From the NCBI RefSeq assembly GCF_900143215.1, contig NZ_FRDM01000007.1, positions 1-64,000 on the forward strand: a DNA stretch of 64,000 nucleotides, read 5' to 3'. Below the pieces are notes generated by a model. That model searched no databases and had not been told where the DNA came from. It saw nothing but the letters and a program-made list of their open reading frames with translations. How positions within the stretch are numbered: the first letter of the stretch is position 1; every line of letters begins with the position of its first letter. The position numbers were made by a program, and so were the translations under genes. Positions 44,945 through 53,565 of this stretch are shown piece after piece. The stretch comes from Geodermatophilus obscurus. GTDB lineage: Bacteria > Actinomycetota > Actinomycetes > Mycobacteriales > Geodermatophilaceae.

Positions 44945-46141
44945 CTACCCCTCGACGCGGATGGCGAGCGCGGCGATGTCGTCCTCGCGGTCGCAGCGGA
45001 CCGGGTCCAGCACGCGGTCGAGGATGGCGTCGGCCGGCAGGTGCTGCAGCCCGCCGAGCACCCGGCCCAGCGCGGTGATGCCCTCGTCGATGTCCTGGCC
45101 GGTGCTGCGGCGCTCGATGAGCCCGTCGGTGTAGAGCACCAGCGTGCTGCCCACGGGCAGGTCGGTCGCGTGGTCGCGGCGCGGCCGGGTGGGGTCGATG
45201 CCGACGAGCATGTCCGGCGGGGTGCGGAGCACCTGCACCGCGCCGTCGGGGAGCAGCAGCAGCGGCGGCGGCGGCCCGGCGTTGGTCCAGCGCAGTCGCC
45301 GGGACCCCGACGGCGAGGCGGGCTCGATGCGGGCCAGGACGATCGAGGCGATGGCATCGACCGGCAGCCGGAGCATGGCCCGGTCCAGGCGCTGCATCGT
45401 GTCGGAGGGGACCTCGCCGCGGTCGACGGCGTAGCCGCGCAGCAGGGTGCGCAGCTGGCTCATGTCCGCGGCGGCGGCGATGTCGTGGCCCACGGTGTCG
45501 CCGATGGCGAGCACGGTGACGTCGTCCGCGGTGCAGAAGCCGTCGAACCAGTCGCCGCCGACCCGGTGGTTGCTGTGCGCGGGCAGGTAACGGCCCGCCA
45601 GCTGCAAGCCGCGCGGCGAGGGCAACTGCGGCAGCATCGCCCGCTGGAGCGTCTCGGCGACACTGCTGCGCTCCTCCAGCAGCCGCTGGGTGCGCCGCCA
45701 CTCACGTGCCGCGACCTCGGCGGCGTGCGCGGCGCGCCCCGTCATGACCCGCAGCTGCAGCTCCGACGAGCAGGCGCCGGCCAGGTCGGCGAGCACGGCC
45801 AGGTCGGTCTCGGTCCACCGGCGCGGCTGGGAGTCGATGGCGCACAGCGAGCCGATCACCCGGCCGTCGGCGTGCGTCAGCGGCATGCCCGCGTAGGCGA
45901 TCACCTGCAGCTCGGGGACGGCGAGGTTGTGCCGCACCAGGGGGTGGCGCCGCGCGTCCTCGATGACCAGGGGCTCGGCGGAGGCGACGACGTGCTGGCA
46001 GAACGAGTGGCTCAGCGGGGTGCGACGGTCGCTCTGGTACGGCTCGGGCAGCCCGGCCGCGCCGGGGAACACCTGCTCCTCGGCGCTCACCAGGGACACG
46101 AGGGCCACCGGCACCGACAGCTGGTGGCGGACCAGCCGCAC
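44945..46141 (-). CDS. GAF - SpoIIE/PP2C-type phosphatase
   Basis: The protein has 398 residues from the GTG at 46141. A GAF domain (about 1-155: VPVALVSLVSAEEQVFPGA, YAGMPLTHADGRVIGSLCAI) and a short helical linker precede the PP2C domain (about 180-398). Metal-site motifs are RVGGDWFDG, LAIGDTVGHDIAAAA, LVLYTDGL and REDDIAALA. Such proteins dephosphorylate anti-sigma antagonists. The frame stays open with GAF-like sequence for about 21 codons upstream of 46141 (ASDEAFERF) but has no ATG/GTG/TTG there, so the true start may be a CTG or the N-terminus may be shortened. It precedes a MarR gene. Confidence 0.88.
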   Translation of the reverse strand: MRLVRHQLSVPVALVSLVSAEEQVFPGAAGLPEPYQSDRRTPLSHSFCQHVVASAEPLVIEDARRHPLVRHNLAVPELQVIAYAGMPLTHADGRVIGSLCAIDSQPRRWTETDLAVLADLAGACSSELQLRVMTGRAAHAAEVAAREWRRTQRLLEERSSVAETLQRAMLPQLPSPRGLQLAGRYLPAHSNHRVGGDWFDGFCTADDVTVLAIGDTVGHDIAAAADMSQLRTLLRGYAVDRGEVPSDTMQRLDRAMLRLPVDAIASIVLARIEPASPSGSRRLRWTNAGPPPPLLLLPDGAVQVLRTPPDMLVGIDPTRPRRDHATDLPVGSTLVLYTDGLIERRSTGQDIDEGITALGRVLGGLQHLPADAILDRVLDPVRCDREDDIAALAIRVEG

Positions 46142-46393
46142 GAACCGCTCGAACGCCTCGTCCGACGCGGCCGGCAGCAGGGTCCCGGCAGGCAGCGGGA
46201 ACGACTACCTGGCCGCGGACGACGCGGCGCGGCGGTGGGACGACGGGAGGGCCACAGTGCCTCCCGACCGTGACGGCGCCGGCCACGACCGGGAGGTCGC
46301 GACTGTCGTTGCACACGTCCACCGTAGTCCAGCCCAGCCCACCCGCGCTGTGACGCAGACCCCGCTGAACAGGGGGGATGCCCGCCGCGCCGC

Positions 46394-46861
46394 TCAGCGC
46401 AGCGGGATGTCGTGCCCCGGCCCGCGCTCGTCGTCATCCCGCGGGCCGTGCCACCGCCGGTCGGCCTCGGCGATGGGGACGTCGTTGATGCTGGCCTCAC
46501 GACGGCGCATCAGGCCGCGCTCGTCGAACTCCCACAGCTCGTTGCCATAGCTGCGGAACCACTGACCCCCGGTGTCGTGCCACTCGTACTGGAAGCGGAC
46601 GGCGATGCGGTCGTCGGTGTACCCCCACAGGCTCTTGCGCAGCACGTAGTCGAGCTCGCGCTCCCACTTGCGGGTCAGGAACGCGACGATCTCCGCCCGG
46701 CCGGTCAGGAACTCGTCGCGGTTCCGCCAGACCGAGTCCTCGGTGTACGCCAGGCTCACGCGGTGCGGGTCGCGGGTGTTCCAGGCGTCCTCGGCGGCCT
46801 GGACCTTGAGCAGTGCGGTGTCGCGGTCGAACGGCGGGAACGGCGGGCGGGGTTCGGTCAC
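46394..46861 (-). CDS. Nuclear transport factor 2-like protein (DUF1348)
   Basis: The 155-residue protein has an NTF2/SnoaL-like fold. [54 protein letters not shown] and [22 protein letters not shown] match DUF1348. Function is unknown. GTG at 46861 with AGGAGGAG upstream. A 252-base stretch between it and the phosphatase gene holds nothing I can name. Confidence 0.85.
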   Translation of the reverse strand: MTEPRPPFPPFDRDTALLKVQAAEDAWNTRDPHRVSLAYTEDSVWRNRDEFLTGRAEIVAFLTRKWERELDYVLRKSLWGYTDDRIAVRFQYEWHDTGGQWFRSYGNELWEFDERGLMRRREASINDVPIAEADRRWHGPRDDDERGPGHDIPLR

Positions 46862-47013
46862 GGCGGCGTTCTCCTCCTGGGGGGCGCAGACCGCCCGATC
46901 CTGCCCCGCCCGGTGGCGGGTCACCCGTCGTCCGTGAACCCGGCCATCGCCAGCACCGCGGCCTCCTGCGCGACGTCCCTCGCCGGGCTGGTCGTCACCC
47001 GGGGGCGCGGCGC

Positions 47014-47604
47014 TCAGCGGGTGACGGCGTACCGGACGTGCGTGGCCCAGCGCGACTGGTGCACGGCGAGCGGCTCGAGGTCGAGTTCGAGGCTGCCGTC
47101 GAACAGCGGCTTGCCGGTGCCGAGGACCACTGGAGCGGTGGAGAGGCAGAGCTCGTCGACCTCACCGGCGGCGAGGGCCTGACGGATCACGTCGGCTCCC
47201 CCGCCGATGCTCACGGCCTTGTCCCCGGCCGCCTCCCGGGCCAGCCGCAGAGCCCGGTCGAGGCCGTCGACGAAGGTGAAGCTCTCGTCGTGCGGGTCGC
47301 CGATGCGGTGGGTGAGCACGACCAGCGTGCCGGGGAACGGGTTCTCCCCGCCCCAGGCGCCCGCGGCCTCGTACATCCCGCGGCCGACGATGCCGGCCCC
47401 GATCCGCTCGATCAGCCCGTCGTAGTAGGCCTTGTCCTCCCCGGACATGGCGTCGGGGTCGTGGTCGCCGTCGTAGGTCCACGGCCCCCCGAAGACCCAG
47501 TAGTGCAGCCGCTCGCCGCCGACGCCGAGGCCCTGGCCGGGGCGGTCATCGGGGCCGGTGACGAAGCCGTCCACCGACATGCTGATGCTCGCGATGGTGG
47601 TCAT
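47014..47604 (-). CDS. Dihydrofolate reductase-like (RibD C-terminal domain) protein
   Basis: The 196-residue single-domain protein starts [20 protein letters not shown]. It has [40 protein letters not shown] and [18 protein letters not shown]. It is expected to be an NADPH-dependent reductase with unknown substrate, not a bona fide folate enzyme. ATG at 47604. A 256-base gap to the next gene (47861) shows no gene. Confidence 0.88.
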   Translation of the reverse strand: MTTIASISMSVDGFVTGPDDRPGQGLGVGGERLHYWVFGGPWTYDGDHDPDAMSGEDKAYYDGLIERIGAGIVGRGMYEAAGAWGGENPFPGTLVVLTHRIGDPHDESFTFVDGLDRALRLAREAAGDKAVSIGGGADVIRQALAAGEVDELCLSTAPVVLGTGKPLFDGSLELDLEPLAVHQSRWATHVRYAVTR

Positions 47605-47860
47605 GTCAGGCCCGACCGTCGAACTCCGGAGAACTCATCGCTGCCCGCCGCGGACGACGTTCCGGGTGGAGGACCACGGGCGACCACGATCCGGTGCCGG
47701 CGCCGGCAGTCCGGCGCACAGCGACTGCGGTCGCGCTCGTCACGGATGCGGACGTGACACTCCCCGCCCGCACGTGGACGAGCGCCGTCGCGGCGCGCAT
47801 CATTGGCAGTCGCCGGGTGAGAGTGCCAGCCCGGCCCGTCCGACGAGGAGTACCACCACC

Positions 47861-48226
47861 GTGCCCACGTACCAGTACGCCTGCACCAACCCCGACGGCA
47901 AGCACCAGTTCGAGGTGGTGCAGAGCTTCACCGACGCCCCGGTGAGCGAGTGCCCCGAGTGCGGCAACCCGGTGCGCAAGGTCTACGGCTCGGTCGGCGT
48001 GGTCTTCAAGGGTTCGGGCTTCTACCGCACCGACAGCCGGTCCAAGGCGTCGTCGAGCGAGTCCAGCCCGTCGTCCGACGGCGGTAAGTCCGACGGCAAG
48101 AAGGACGCCGCGCCCGCCGCCAGCAGCGGCTCGTCGTCCCCGGGCTCCTCGTCCTCCGGCTCCTCGTCCTCGGGCTCCTCGTCCAGCGGCTCCACCACCT
48201 CCAGCAGCAGCGCCACCGCCGGCTGA
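47861..48226 (+). CDS. FmdB family zinc-ribbon protein with a Ser-rich tail
   Basis: The 121-residue protein starts PTYQYACTNPDGKHQFEVVQ, followed by ECPECGNPVRKV, giving C8 and the CxxC of a small zinc ribbon. VFKGSGFYRTD completes the conserved 60-residue core. Residues 63-121 are a Ser/Gly low-complexity tail with SSGSSSSGSS-like units. Role is unknown (FmdB-like regulators). GTG at 47861 with GAGGAG ten bases upstream. It corresponds to Rv0991c in the conserved neighbourhood. Confidence 0.88.
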   Translation: MPTYQYACTNPDGKHQFEVVQSFTDAPVSECPECGNPVRKVYGSVGVVFKGSGFYRTDSRSKASSSESSPSSDGGKSDGKKDAAPAASSGSSSPGSSSSGSSSSGSSSSGSTTSSSSATAG

Positions 48227-48308
48227 CCTCCGGTCCACAGGCAGGCGCCCCCTCCACAACCGGGCGACCTGCGCCCCGCCGTCGGCCGCGGGCGGCCAGC
48301 GTGGACCC

Positions 48309-48956
48309 ATGGTCCGTCTCCGCCGCCCGCGCCGGCCCCTGCACACCGCCCGCCAGGTCCTCGCCGCGCTGCTCGTCGCGGCCGCGCTCGTCCTGGCCCT
48401 GCGCCCGGCCCCGGCGCCGGCCCGCGCGCCGGCTCCCGTCCCGGTCGTCGTCGCCGTGGCCGACCTGGCACCGGGCGCCGTCCTCGCCGCGGAGGACGTC
48501 GCCGTCGCCGCCTATCCGCCGGCCCTGCGCCCCACGGGGACGGTCGCGGACCCGGCCGACATCGTGGGCCGAGCGCTCACCGGCGGTGTCCGGTCCGGCG
48601 AGCCGCTGACCGACGCCGGCCTGGTCGGGGCCGGCCTGACCGACCGGCTCGGCACCGGGCAGGTCGCCGCGCCGGTGCGCCCCGCCGACCTCGCGGTCAC
48701 CTCGCTGGTGCGGCCCGGCGACCGGGTCGACGTCCTGGCCACGTCACCGGGCGCCGCGCGCGCCGACGTGGTCGCCGCCGGGGCTCCTGTCCTGGCCACC
48801 CCCGGGCAGGAGGACGACGGGCTGCTGCTGGTCGCCGTCGACGCCGACACCGCGGCCCGGCTCGCCGCCGCGGCCACCACCGCGACGCTGACCCTCAGCC
48901 TCCCGCCACGCTCGGCGGGTGGTGCTGGACCGGCTGCCGCCCGTGCGGGTGGATGA
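48309..48956 (+). CDS. SAF-domain protein (CpaB/RcpC-like)
   Basis: The 215-residue protein has an N-terminal membrane helix (about 15-32), a Pro/Ala linker, and a SAF domain (about 45-110: VVVAVADLAPGAVLAAEDVA, GRALTGGVRSGEPLTDAGLV). An RcpC-like domain to the end has SLVRPGDRVDVLA. Relatives are Flp pilus assembly proteins (CpaB), but no pilus genes are nearby. ATG at 48309. It is adjacent to the FmdB-like gene as in other Actinobacteria. Confidence 0.8.
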   Translation: MVRLRRPRRPLHTARQVLAALLVAAALVLALRPAPAPARAPAPVPVVVAVADLAPGAVLAAEDVAVAAYPPALRPTGTVADPADIVGRALTGGVRSGEPLTDAGLVGAGLTDRLGTGQVAAPVRPADLAVTSLVRPGDRVDVLATSPGAARADVVAAGAPVLATPGQEDDGLLLVAVDADTAARLAAAATTATLTLSLPPRSAGGAGPAAARAGG

Positions 48957-48980
48957 CGACCAAGGGCATCGAGGACCTCG

Positions 48981-49676
48981 TCAGTCGCTGCCCCAGTGCG
49001 GTGGCCGGTCCTCGAGGTAGCGCCGGTCGGCGGCCGACAACTGCTCGGGACGCTCGCCCCAGCCGACGTCCCGGTCGTCGGGAGCCCGCTCGGCGGGGGC
49101 CGCTGGAGCGGCGCGCGGCGGCTCGGCCACCGGCCGGCCCAGCCCCTCGAGGACCTCCGCGGTGGGCAGCGCGGCCAGTGCGGCCCCGGGCACCGCCAGC
49201 TTGCTGCCCCGGATGCCGGACCCGACCACGACGAGGTCGGCGGCTGCGACGTCCGGGTCGACCAGCACCGGCCAGGACGGCGGCAGGCCCAGCGCGGTGA
49301 TGCCCCCGTACTCCATGCCGCTCTCGGCGACGGCGACGTCCTGCGGCGCGAAGGAAACCTTGCGGGCGCCGAGGTGGCGGCGCACCAGGCCGTTGACGTC
49401 GGCGCGGGTGGTCGCCGGGACCAGGCAGGCGGCCAGCTCGGTCTGCCCGGCGCGGCGCGCGGCGACGACCACGCAGTTCACCGAGACCTCCGGCGGCACG
49501 TCGTAGGCCTCGGTGAAGGCGGCGGTGTCGGCCAGGTCGGCGTCGATCTGGACGACCCAGGCGGGCCCGGCCAGCGCGCCCAGCGCCGCGGCCACCGGGG
49601 CGGCGAGCAGCTCGGGACGTTCGGCGGCGGGGGTCCAGGTCAGCGTTCCGAGCTGGGGGGCGGTCGAGGAGTCCAC
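48981..49676 (-). CDS. YbaK/aminoacyl-tRNA deacylase-domain protein
   Basis: The 231-residue protein has a YbaK/EbsC-type editing domain at about 50-190: VSVNCVVVAARRAGQTELAA, ADVNGLVRRHLGARKVSF, VAVAESGMEYGGITALGLPP, VVVGSGIRGSKLAVPG. A disordered Pro/Ala tail follows and the protein ends HWGSD. The family hydrolyses mischarged aminoacyl-tRNA. GTG at 49676. Confidence 0.85.
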   Translation of the reverse strand: MDSSTAPQLGTLTWTPAAERPELLAAPVAAALGALAGPAWVVQIDADLADTAAFTEAYDVPPEVSVNCVVVAARRAGQTELAACLVPATTRADVNGLVRRHLGARKVSFAPQDVAVAESGMEYGGITALGLPPSWPVLVDPDVAAADLVVVGSGIRGSKLAVPGAALAALPTAEVLEGLGRPVAEPPRAAPAAPAERAPDDRDVGWGERPEQLSAADRRYLEDRPPHWGSD

Positions 49677-49766
49677 GGGGACGATCCTGCCCCGGTGGCC
49701 GGATCGTCGCGGCGAGCGGCCGGATCCCCGCTGGTCCGGCACTCTCCCGCCCCGCAGGATGGGCTC

Positions 49767-50129
49767 ATGATCGGCCAGCTGCACTCCGTCGTCATCGACG
49801 CGCCCGACGCGCACGCCCTCGCGACCTTCTACGCCGACCTGCTGGGGATGGAGGTCAGCAAGGGCTCCCCGGGCGACGACTGGGTCGTCGTCACCGGCCA
49901 GGGGTACCGGCTGGCGTTCCAGCAGGCGCCGGACCTCACGCCGCCGGACTGGCCGGACCCGCGGCGGCCCCAGCAGTTCCACCTCGACGTCCGGGTGGCC
50001 GACGTCGAGGAGGCCGAGCCGAAGGCGCTCGCGCTCGGCGCCCGGAAGCTCCCCGGTGGCGGGGGCGACTTCCGCGTCTACGCCGACCCGGTCGGCCACC
50101 CCTTCTGCCTGGTCTGGGACGCCGCGTGA
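49767..50129 (+). CDS. VOC family (glyoxalase/bleomycin-resistance fold) protein
   Basis: The 120-residue protein has two beta-alpha-beta-beta-beta units: GQLHSVVIDAPDAHALATFY with YADLLGMEV, and QQFHLDVRVADVEEAEPKAL ending in YADPVGHPFCLVW. Metal-ligand positions are H6, H72 and the C-terminal region. The substrate is unknown. Its TGA overlaps the GTG of the thioesterase (GTGA). Confidence 0.88.
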   Translation: MIGQLHSVVIDAPDAHALATFYADLLGMEVSKGSPGDDWVVVTGQGYRLAFQQAPDLTPPDWPDPRRPQQFHLDVRVADVEEAEPKALALGARKLPGGGGDFRVYADPVGHPFCLVWDAA

Positions 50130-50545
50130 GCGCCGACCTGCCCGCGGTCGACCTGGACTCCGCCAGCCGGTTCGTCGCCGCCACCGGGTTCCAGGTCGGC
50201 GAGGTCGGTGCCACGCGCGTGACCGGGACGGTCCAGGTCGGGTCGGAGCAGCACACCCCGTGGGGCGTGGTCCACGGCGGGCTCTACTGCGCCGTCATCG
50301 AGTCGGCGGCCAGCATCGGGGCCAGCGTCGCGGTGGCCGAGAACGGGCAGTTCGCCGTCGGCGTCAACAACAACACCGACTTCATCCGGTCGATGACCGA
50401 GGGCCTGCTCGATGTCGTCGCCGAGCCGGTGCAGCAGGGCCGCACCCAGCAGCTCTGGCAGGTGCTGCTGACCCGAGCCGACGACGGCAAGCTCGTCGCG
50501 CGCGGCCAGGTGCGGCTGCAGAACGTACGGCGACCCGGCGCGTGA
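50126..50545 (+). CDS. PaaI-type hotdog-fold thioesterase
   Basis: The 139-residue protein has the hotdog active-site region QHTPWGVVHGGLYCAVIESA, with the Asn/His-Gly-Gly and following acidic residue of PaaI thioesterases, and VGVNNNTDFIRSM. It hydrolyses acyl-CoA thioesters of unknown type. The GTG start overlaps the stop of the VOC gene. Confidence 0.9.
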   Translation: MSADLPAVDLDSASRFVAATGFQVGEVGATRVTGTVQVGSEQHTPWGVVHGGLYCAVIESAASIGASVAVAENGQFAVGVNNNTDFIRSMTEGLLDVVAEPVQQGRTQQLWQVLLTRADDGKLVARGQVRLQNVRRPGA

Positions 50546-50560
50546 TGGCGGGCTCCCCGA

Positions 50561-50621
50561 GCGGCCCCCTGCAGGGTCCCGCCGCGAGCTCGCGAGTGGT
50601 GGAGGGCAGGAAGGTCCTCCA
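50561..50621. repeat. REP-like palindrome between convergent genes
   Basis: gcggccccctgcagggtccc, gccgcgagctcgcgagtggt, ggagggcaggaaggtcctcc. It ends at the stop codon of the 50622-51584 gene. Confidence 0.7.
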
Positions 50622-51584
50622 TCAGGCCAGCGGCAGCGCCGGCTCGCGGTAGGTGGTGCCGGCCAGCGCCGGCGGCAGGAGGTCGGGGTCGAGAACGACC
50701 GAGAACAGCGCGCGCGGGTCCTGCAGCGTGGCCGGCGGGCGGGCGGCGGCGCGCGGCACGACGCGGTCCCAGCGGGCGGGACGACGGTGCGGCAGCAGCT
50801 CGCGGCCGTCGAACAGGTAGTCCCCGAGCACCTCCCCGATCAGCAGCCCGGCGCCGTGCTCGATCGGCAGCGCGACCGGGTCGCCGGGACGGATCTCGTC
50901 GAGGAAGGTCGAGAGCTGGCGGAGGTCCTTGGCCGGGCGTCGTCCGGAGATCTCCTTGGACAGCGCGCGCAGCTCGGCCGGGGACAGGCCGGTGGCGTCG
51001 ACGTCGATGCCGGACTGGGTGCCCAACCCCACCAGACCGGCGGCCAGGCACGCCCCCAGCTCGTTGTGCGCGCGGGGGCGCACCACCCACACCCGCGTCC
51101 CCTCGGGCGGTGGCGCCGGCGGGAGGTCGTCGGGCTCGGGCCAGACGTAGGGCAGGTCCTCGGGCTCGGCGCCGAAGAGCGGCTGGAACAGCGGGCGGTA
51201 GAAGTCCGGCTCCTTGGCCAGCAGGTTCGACCGGTGCGAGCGGTGGATCGCCTCCGTGCCGATCCAGGAGGGCAGCATCCCGGCGCGGGCCAGCTCCTCC
51301 TGCGGGACGCCGAGCACGTCGGGGGCGAACTCCGCGATCAGGGTGTGCGTGGTGTCGGCGAAGCCGCGCTCCCGCCACACGCGGACCATCGCCAGCCCGT
51401 AGGCCACCAGCGCCGGGGTGCGGCCGCGCCACATCCGGACCACGGGGTGCGAGGTCCAGCCGTAGTCGGGCAGCTCGAGGGCCCGCAACACCTGGAGCGT
51501 CTCCACCCGCTGCTTGCCCAGGCGAGGCGAGTCCAGGAGCCGGGCGCTCTCCTCGAAGTCCGCCACCGGCAGGAAGGTCTGCAT
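50622..51584 (-). CDS. MSMEG_6728-like protein (pyrimidine dimer DNA glycosylase-type N-terminal domain)
   Basis: The protein has 320 residues. The N-terminal MQTFLPVADFEESARLLDSP, RLGKQRVETLQVLRAL, SHPVVRMWRG and LLAKEPDFYRPLF match the Pyr_excise/MSMEG_6728 family. The C-terminal half (RVWVVRPRAHNELGACLAAG, DEIRPGDPVALP, GLLIGEVLGDYLF) resembles an EVE/PUA-like domain found in Mrr-type proteins. That suggests a modified-base or lesion reader fused to a glycosylase-like domain. The activity is unproven. ATG at 51584. Confidence 0.75.
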   Translation of the reverse strand: MQTFLPVADFEESARLLDSPRLGKQRVETLQVLRALELPDYGWTSHPVVRMWRGRTPALVAYGLAMVRVWRERGFADTTHTLIAEFAPDVLGVPQEELARAGMLPSWIGTEAIHRSHRSNLLAKEPDFYRPLFQPLFGAEPEDLPYVWPEPDDLPPAPPPEGTRVWVVRPRAHNELGACLAAGLVGLGTQSGIDVDATGLSPAELRALSKEISGRRPAKDLRQLSTFLDEIRPGDPVALPIEHGAGLLIGEVLGDYLFDGRELLPHRRPARWDRVVPRAAARPPATLQDPRALFSVVLDPDLLPPALAGTTYREPALPLA

Positions 51585-51640
51585 CGCGGCTGCTCCTTCC
51601 CGGACCGCCGTGCGGTCAACCGCCGTGCGGCCTCCCCGCA

Positions 51641-51705
51641 GGTGGAAGGACCCCGTCCTCCCCCGCCTTCGCGAGCTCAGGCCGGGGCCCGGGACGGGGC
51701 CGATC
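51641..51705. repeat. REP-like palindrome, reverse orientation
   Basis: ggtggaaggaccccgtcctc, ccttcgcgagctcaggccgg, cccgggacggggcc. The reverse complement carries the gaggacggggtcctt end of the family. Confidence 0.65.
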
Positions 51706-51743
51706 GGGCTCAGGGCGGTGCCCTGGACGGGCCGTGGTGGGGG

Positions 51744-52112
51744 TCAGGGAGGCCATTCATCCAGAGCAGCGAGAGCGGACTCCCAGCGGGCCCGGCGCGC
51801 GGCGTCGTCCTGTTCCCACCACGCCGGGCCGCGCTCCCCCAGCCCGGTCTTGGCCAGCTGCACCCGGGCGCGGGCGGCGGCTCGCGCGACGTCGTCCCCC
51901 GCGGTACGGACGGCCGAGCGCGCCACCCCCAGGTGGTGCAGCAGCCGGGCACGGACGTCGTCGGGCAGCGCGGGGTCGGCCGCCCGCCAGCGCCGGCCGT
52001 CGACGACCAGCCAGCGGCCGTCGTCGCCGCCCGCCGGGCGGCCTCCCTGCAGGGGCCCGGCGCGAGCTCGCGAGCGCTGGGGGGCAGGGTGGTCCTTGCT
52101 CTCGCGGCTCAC
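51744..52112 (-). CDS. Small conserved protein whose N-terminus is encoded by a REP-like repeat
   Basis: The protein has 122 residues. Residues about 30-122 (DGRWLVVDGRRWRAADPALP, ARLLHHLGVARSAVR, RARVQLAKTGLGERGPAWWE) resemble a small conserved actinobacterial protein of unknown function. Residues 1-28 (SKDHPAPQRSRARAGPLQGG) are translated from the dispersed repeat at 52035-52098. The GTG at 52112 overlaps the sirtuin TGA (GTGA), so translational coupling supports this start even though it runs through the repeat. A later non-canonical start is the alternative. Confidence 0.7.
   Translation of the reverse strand: MSRESKDHPAPQRSRARAGPLQGGRPAGGDDGRWLVVDGRRWRAADPALPDDVRARLLHHLGVARSAVRTAGDDVARAAARARVQLAKTGLGERGPAWWEQDDAARRARWESALAALDEWPP
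52035..52098. repeat. REP-like palindrome inside a coding region
   Basis: ggcggcctccctgcaggggc, cggcgcgagctcgcgagcgc, ggggggcagggtggtccttg. It overlaps codons 5-26 of the 51744-52112 gene and keeps the frame open. Confidence 0.7.
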
Positions 52113-52975
52113 CCGGCGACCCGGCGGACGAGGTCGGGCAGCACCGTGGAGAGCGGGGCGTCCACCCGGACGTCGACCTTCGCGTCGCCCCGGGTCGGGC
52201 CGAGGTTGACCAGCCCGACGGGGATGCCGAGCTTTTCCGCGCGCAGCACGAACCGGTAGCCGCTCATCACCGTCAGCGAGGAGCCCAGCACCAGCAGGGA
52301 GCCGGCCTGCTCGACCATCGCGAAGCAGGTGTCCACGCGGTCCCGCGGCACCGTCTCGCCGAAGAAGACGACGTCGGGCTTGAGCGGGCCGCGCCCGCAG
52401 GCCGCGCAGTCGACCATCACGAATCCGTCGAGCACCTCGTCGGGCAGCTCGGCGTCGCCGTCGGGGTTGACCTCGTCGACGCGCGGCCCGAAGTGCGGGT
52501 TGACCGCCCGCAGCCGCGCGTGCAGCTCGCCGCGGTCGGCGACGTCCCCGCAGGCCAGGCAGATGGTGCGGTCCAGCCCGCCGTGCAGCTCGACGACGTC
52601 CTCCGCGCCGGCGGCCTGGTGCAGCCCGTCGACGTTCTGGGTGATGACGCCGCCCACCAGGCCCGCCCGCTGCAGCTCGGCGACCGCGGCGTGCCCGGCG
52701 TTGGCCCGCGCCTCGCGGATCTGCGGCCAGCCCACGAAGCTGCGTGCCCAGTAGCGGTGCCGGCCGCGCGGGTCGCGCAGGAACGTCTGGTAGGTCATCG
52801 GCGTGTGCCGCCGCAGCGACCCGGTCGCCCCGCGGTAGTCGGGGATGCCGGAGTCGGTGGACAGCCCGGCACCGGAGAGCACGACGGCGTTCCCGTCCGC
52901 CACGAGGTCGGCGAGGGCATCGAGGGTGCCGGGGTCTGCGGCGGCCGGGTCGACGGCGGTGGGGACGGCGGTCAC
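52109..52975 (-). CDS. NAD-dependent protein deacylase, sirtuin family
   Basis: The 288-residue protein has the NAD motifs VVLSGAGLSTDSGIPDYRG and ITQNVDGLH, and the catalytic His in VELHGG. The zinc site is CLAC ... CAAC, then PDVVFFGE and LVLGSSLTVMSGYRF. The spacing and GAGLSTDSGIPDYRG suit class II (SIRT4-like) sirtuins. It removes acyl groups from lysines using NAD in the cytoplasm. GTG at 52975; the stop overlaps the following small gene. Confidence 0.93.
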   Translation of the reverse strand: MTAVPTAVDPAAADPGTLDALADLVADGNAVVLSGAGLSTDSGIPDYRGATGSLRRHTPMTYQTFLRDPRGRHRYWARSFVGWPQIREARANAGHAAVAELQRAGLVGGVITQNVDGLHQAAGAEDVVELHGGLDRTICLACGDVADRGELHARLRAVNPHFGPRVDEVNPDGDAELPDEVLDGFVMVDCAACGRGPLKPDVVFFGETVPRDRVDTCFAMVEQAGSLLVLGSSLTVMSGYRFVLRAEKLGIPVGLVNLGPTRGDAKVDVRVDAPLSTVLPDLVRRVAG

Positions 52976-53015
52976 GCCGCCATGGTCCCCCTCGGAGGCA
53001 ACCGGTGCCGCCGGC

Positions 53016-53462
53016 TCAGGAGGCGGCGGCCTCGCGGTCCAGCCGGCCCAGCAGGTCGTCGTACACGCGGCGCAGCCCCTTGGGCGCGAACGTGCGCTCG
53101 AAGAAGCCGCCGATGCCGCCGGCGCCGTTCCAGGTGGTGCGCACGCGGACGGTGGTCAGCCCCGCGTCGGCCGGGTGCAGCGTCCAGGTGGTCACCATCG
53201 ACGAGCGGGTGTCGCTCTCGACCAGGGTGTCGGCGTCGGGCTGGCTGACCTCCACCAGCTGGTCGCGCACCCGCTTGGAGGTGGCGGCGAACCGCCAGGC
53301 GACGCGGGTGCCCGCGCCCTGACCGCCGGCCTCGACCCGGTAGTCGCTGAACTGCTCGGGGAGCACGCGCCGACGCGTCCCCTCGTAGTCGGCGAGCGCG
53401 GACCGCACGCGGTCCACCGGCGCCGTGACGACCCGTTCTGCGGTGGCGACGACCTGTCCCAT
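53016..53462 (-). CDS. SRPBCC (START-like) family protein
   Basis: The 148-residue protein has the polyketide cyclase/START-like pattern: VVATAERVVTAPVDRVRSAL at the first strand, TRVAWRFAATSKRVRDQLVE, TTWTLHPADAGLTTVRVRTT and a long final helix FFERTFAPKGLRRVYDDLLG. The lipid or ligand is unknown. ATG at 53462, divergent from the cytosine deaminase gene. Confidence 0.88.
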   Translation of the reverse strand: MGQVVATAERVVTAPVDRVRSALADYEGTRRRVLPEQFSDYRVEAGGQGAGTRVAWRFAATSKRVRDQLVEVSQPDADTLVESDTRSSMVTTWTLHPADAGLTTVRVRTTWNGAGGIGGFFERTFAPKGLRRVYDDLLGRLDREAAAS

Positions 53463-53565
53463 GCCCCCATCCTGCCGCCGTCCTCACCGCGGCCCGACGC
53501 CGGTGCTGTTCCGGCCCGGTCGGCCTGCAGAATCGCACCGCCGCCGTCCCGCCCCAGGAGGAGCC

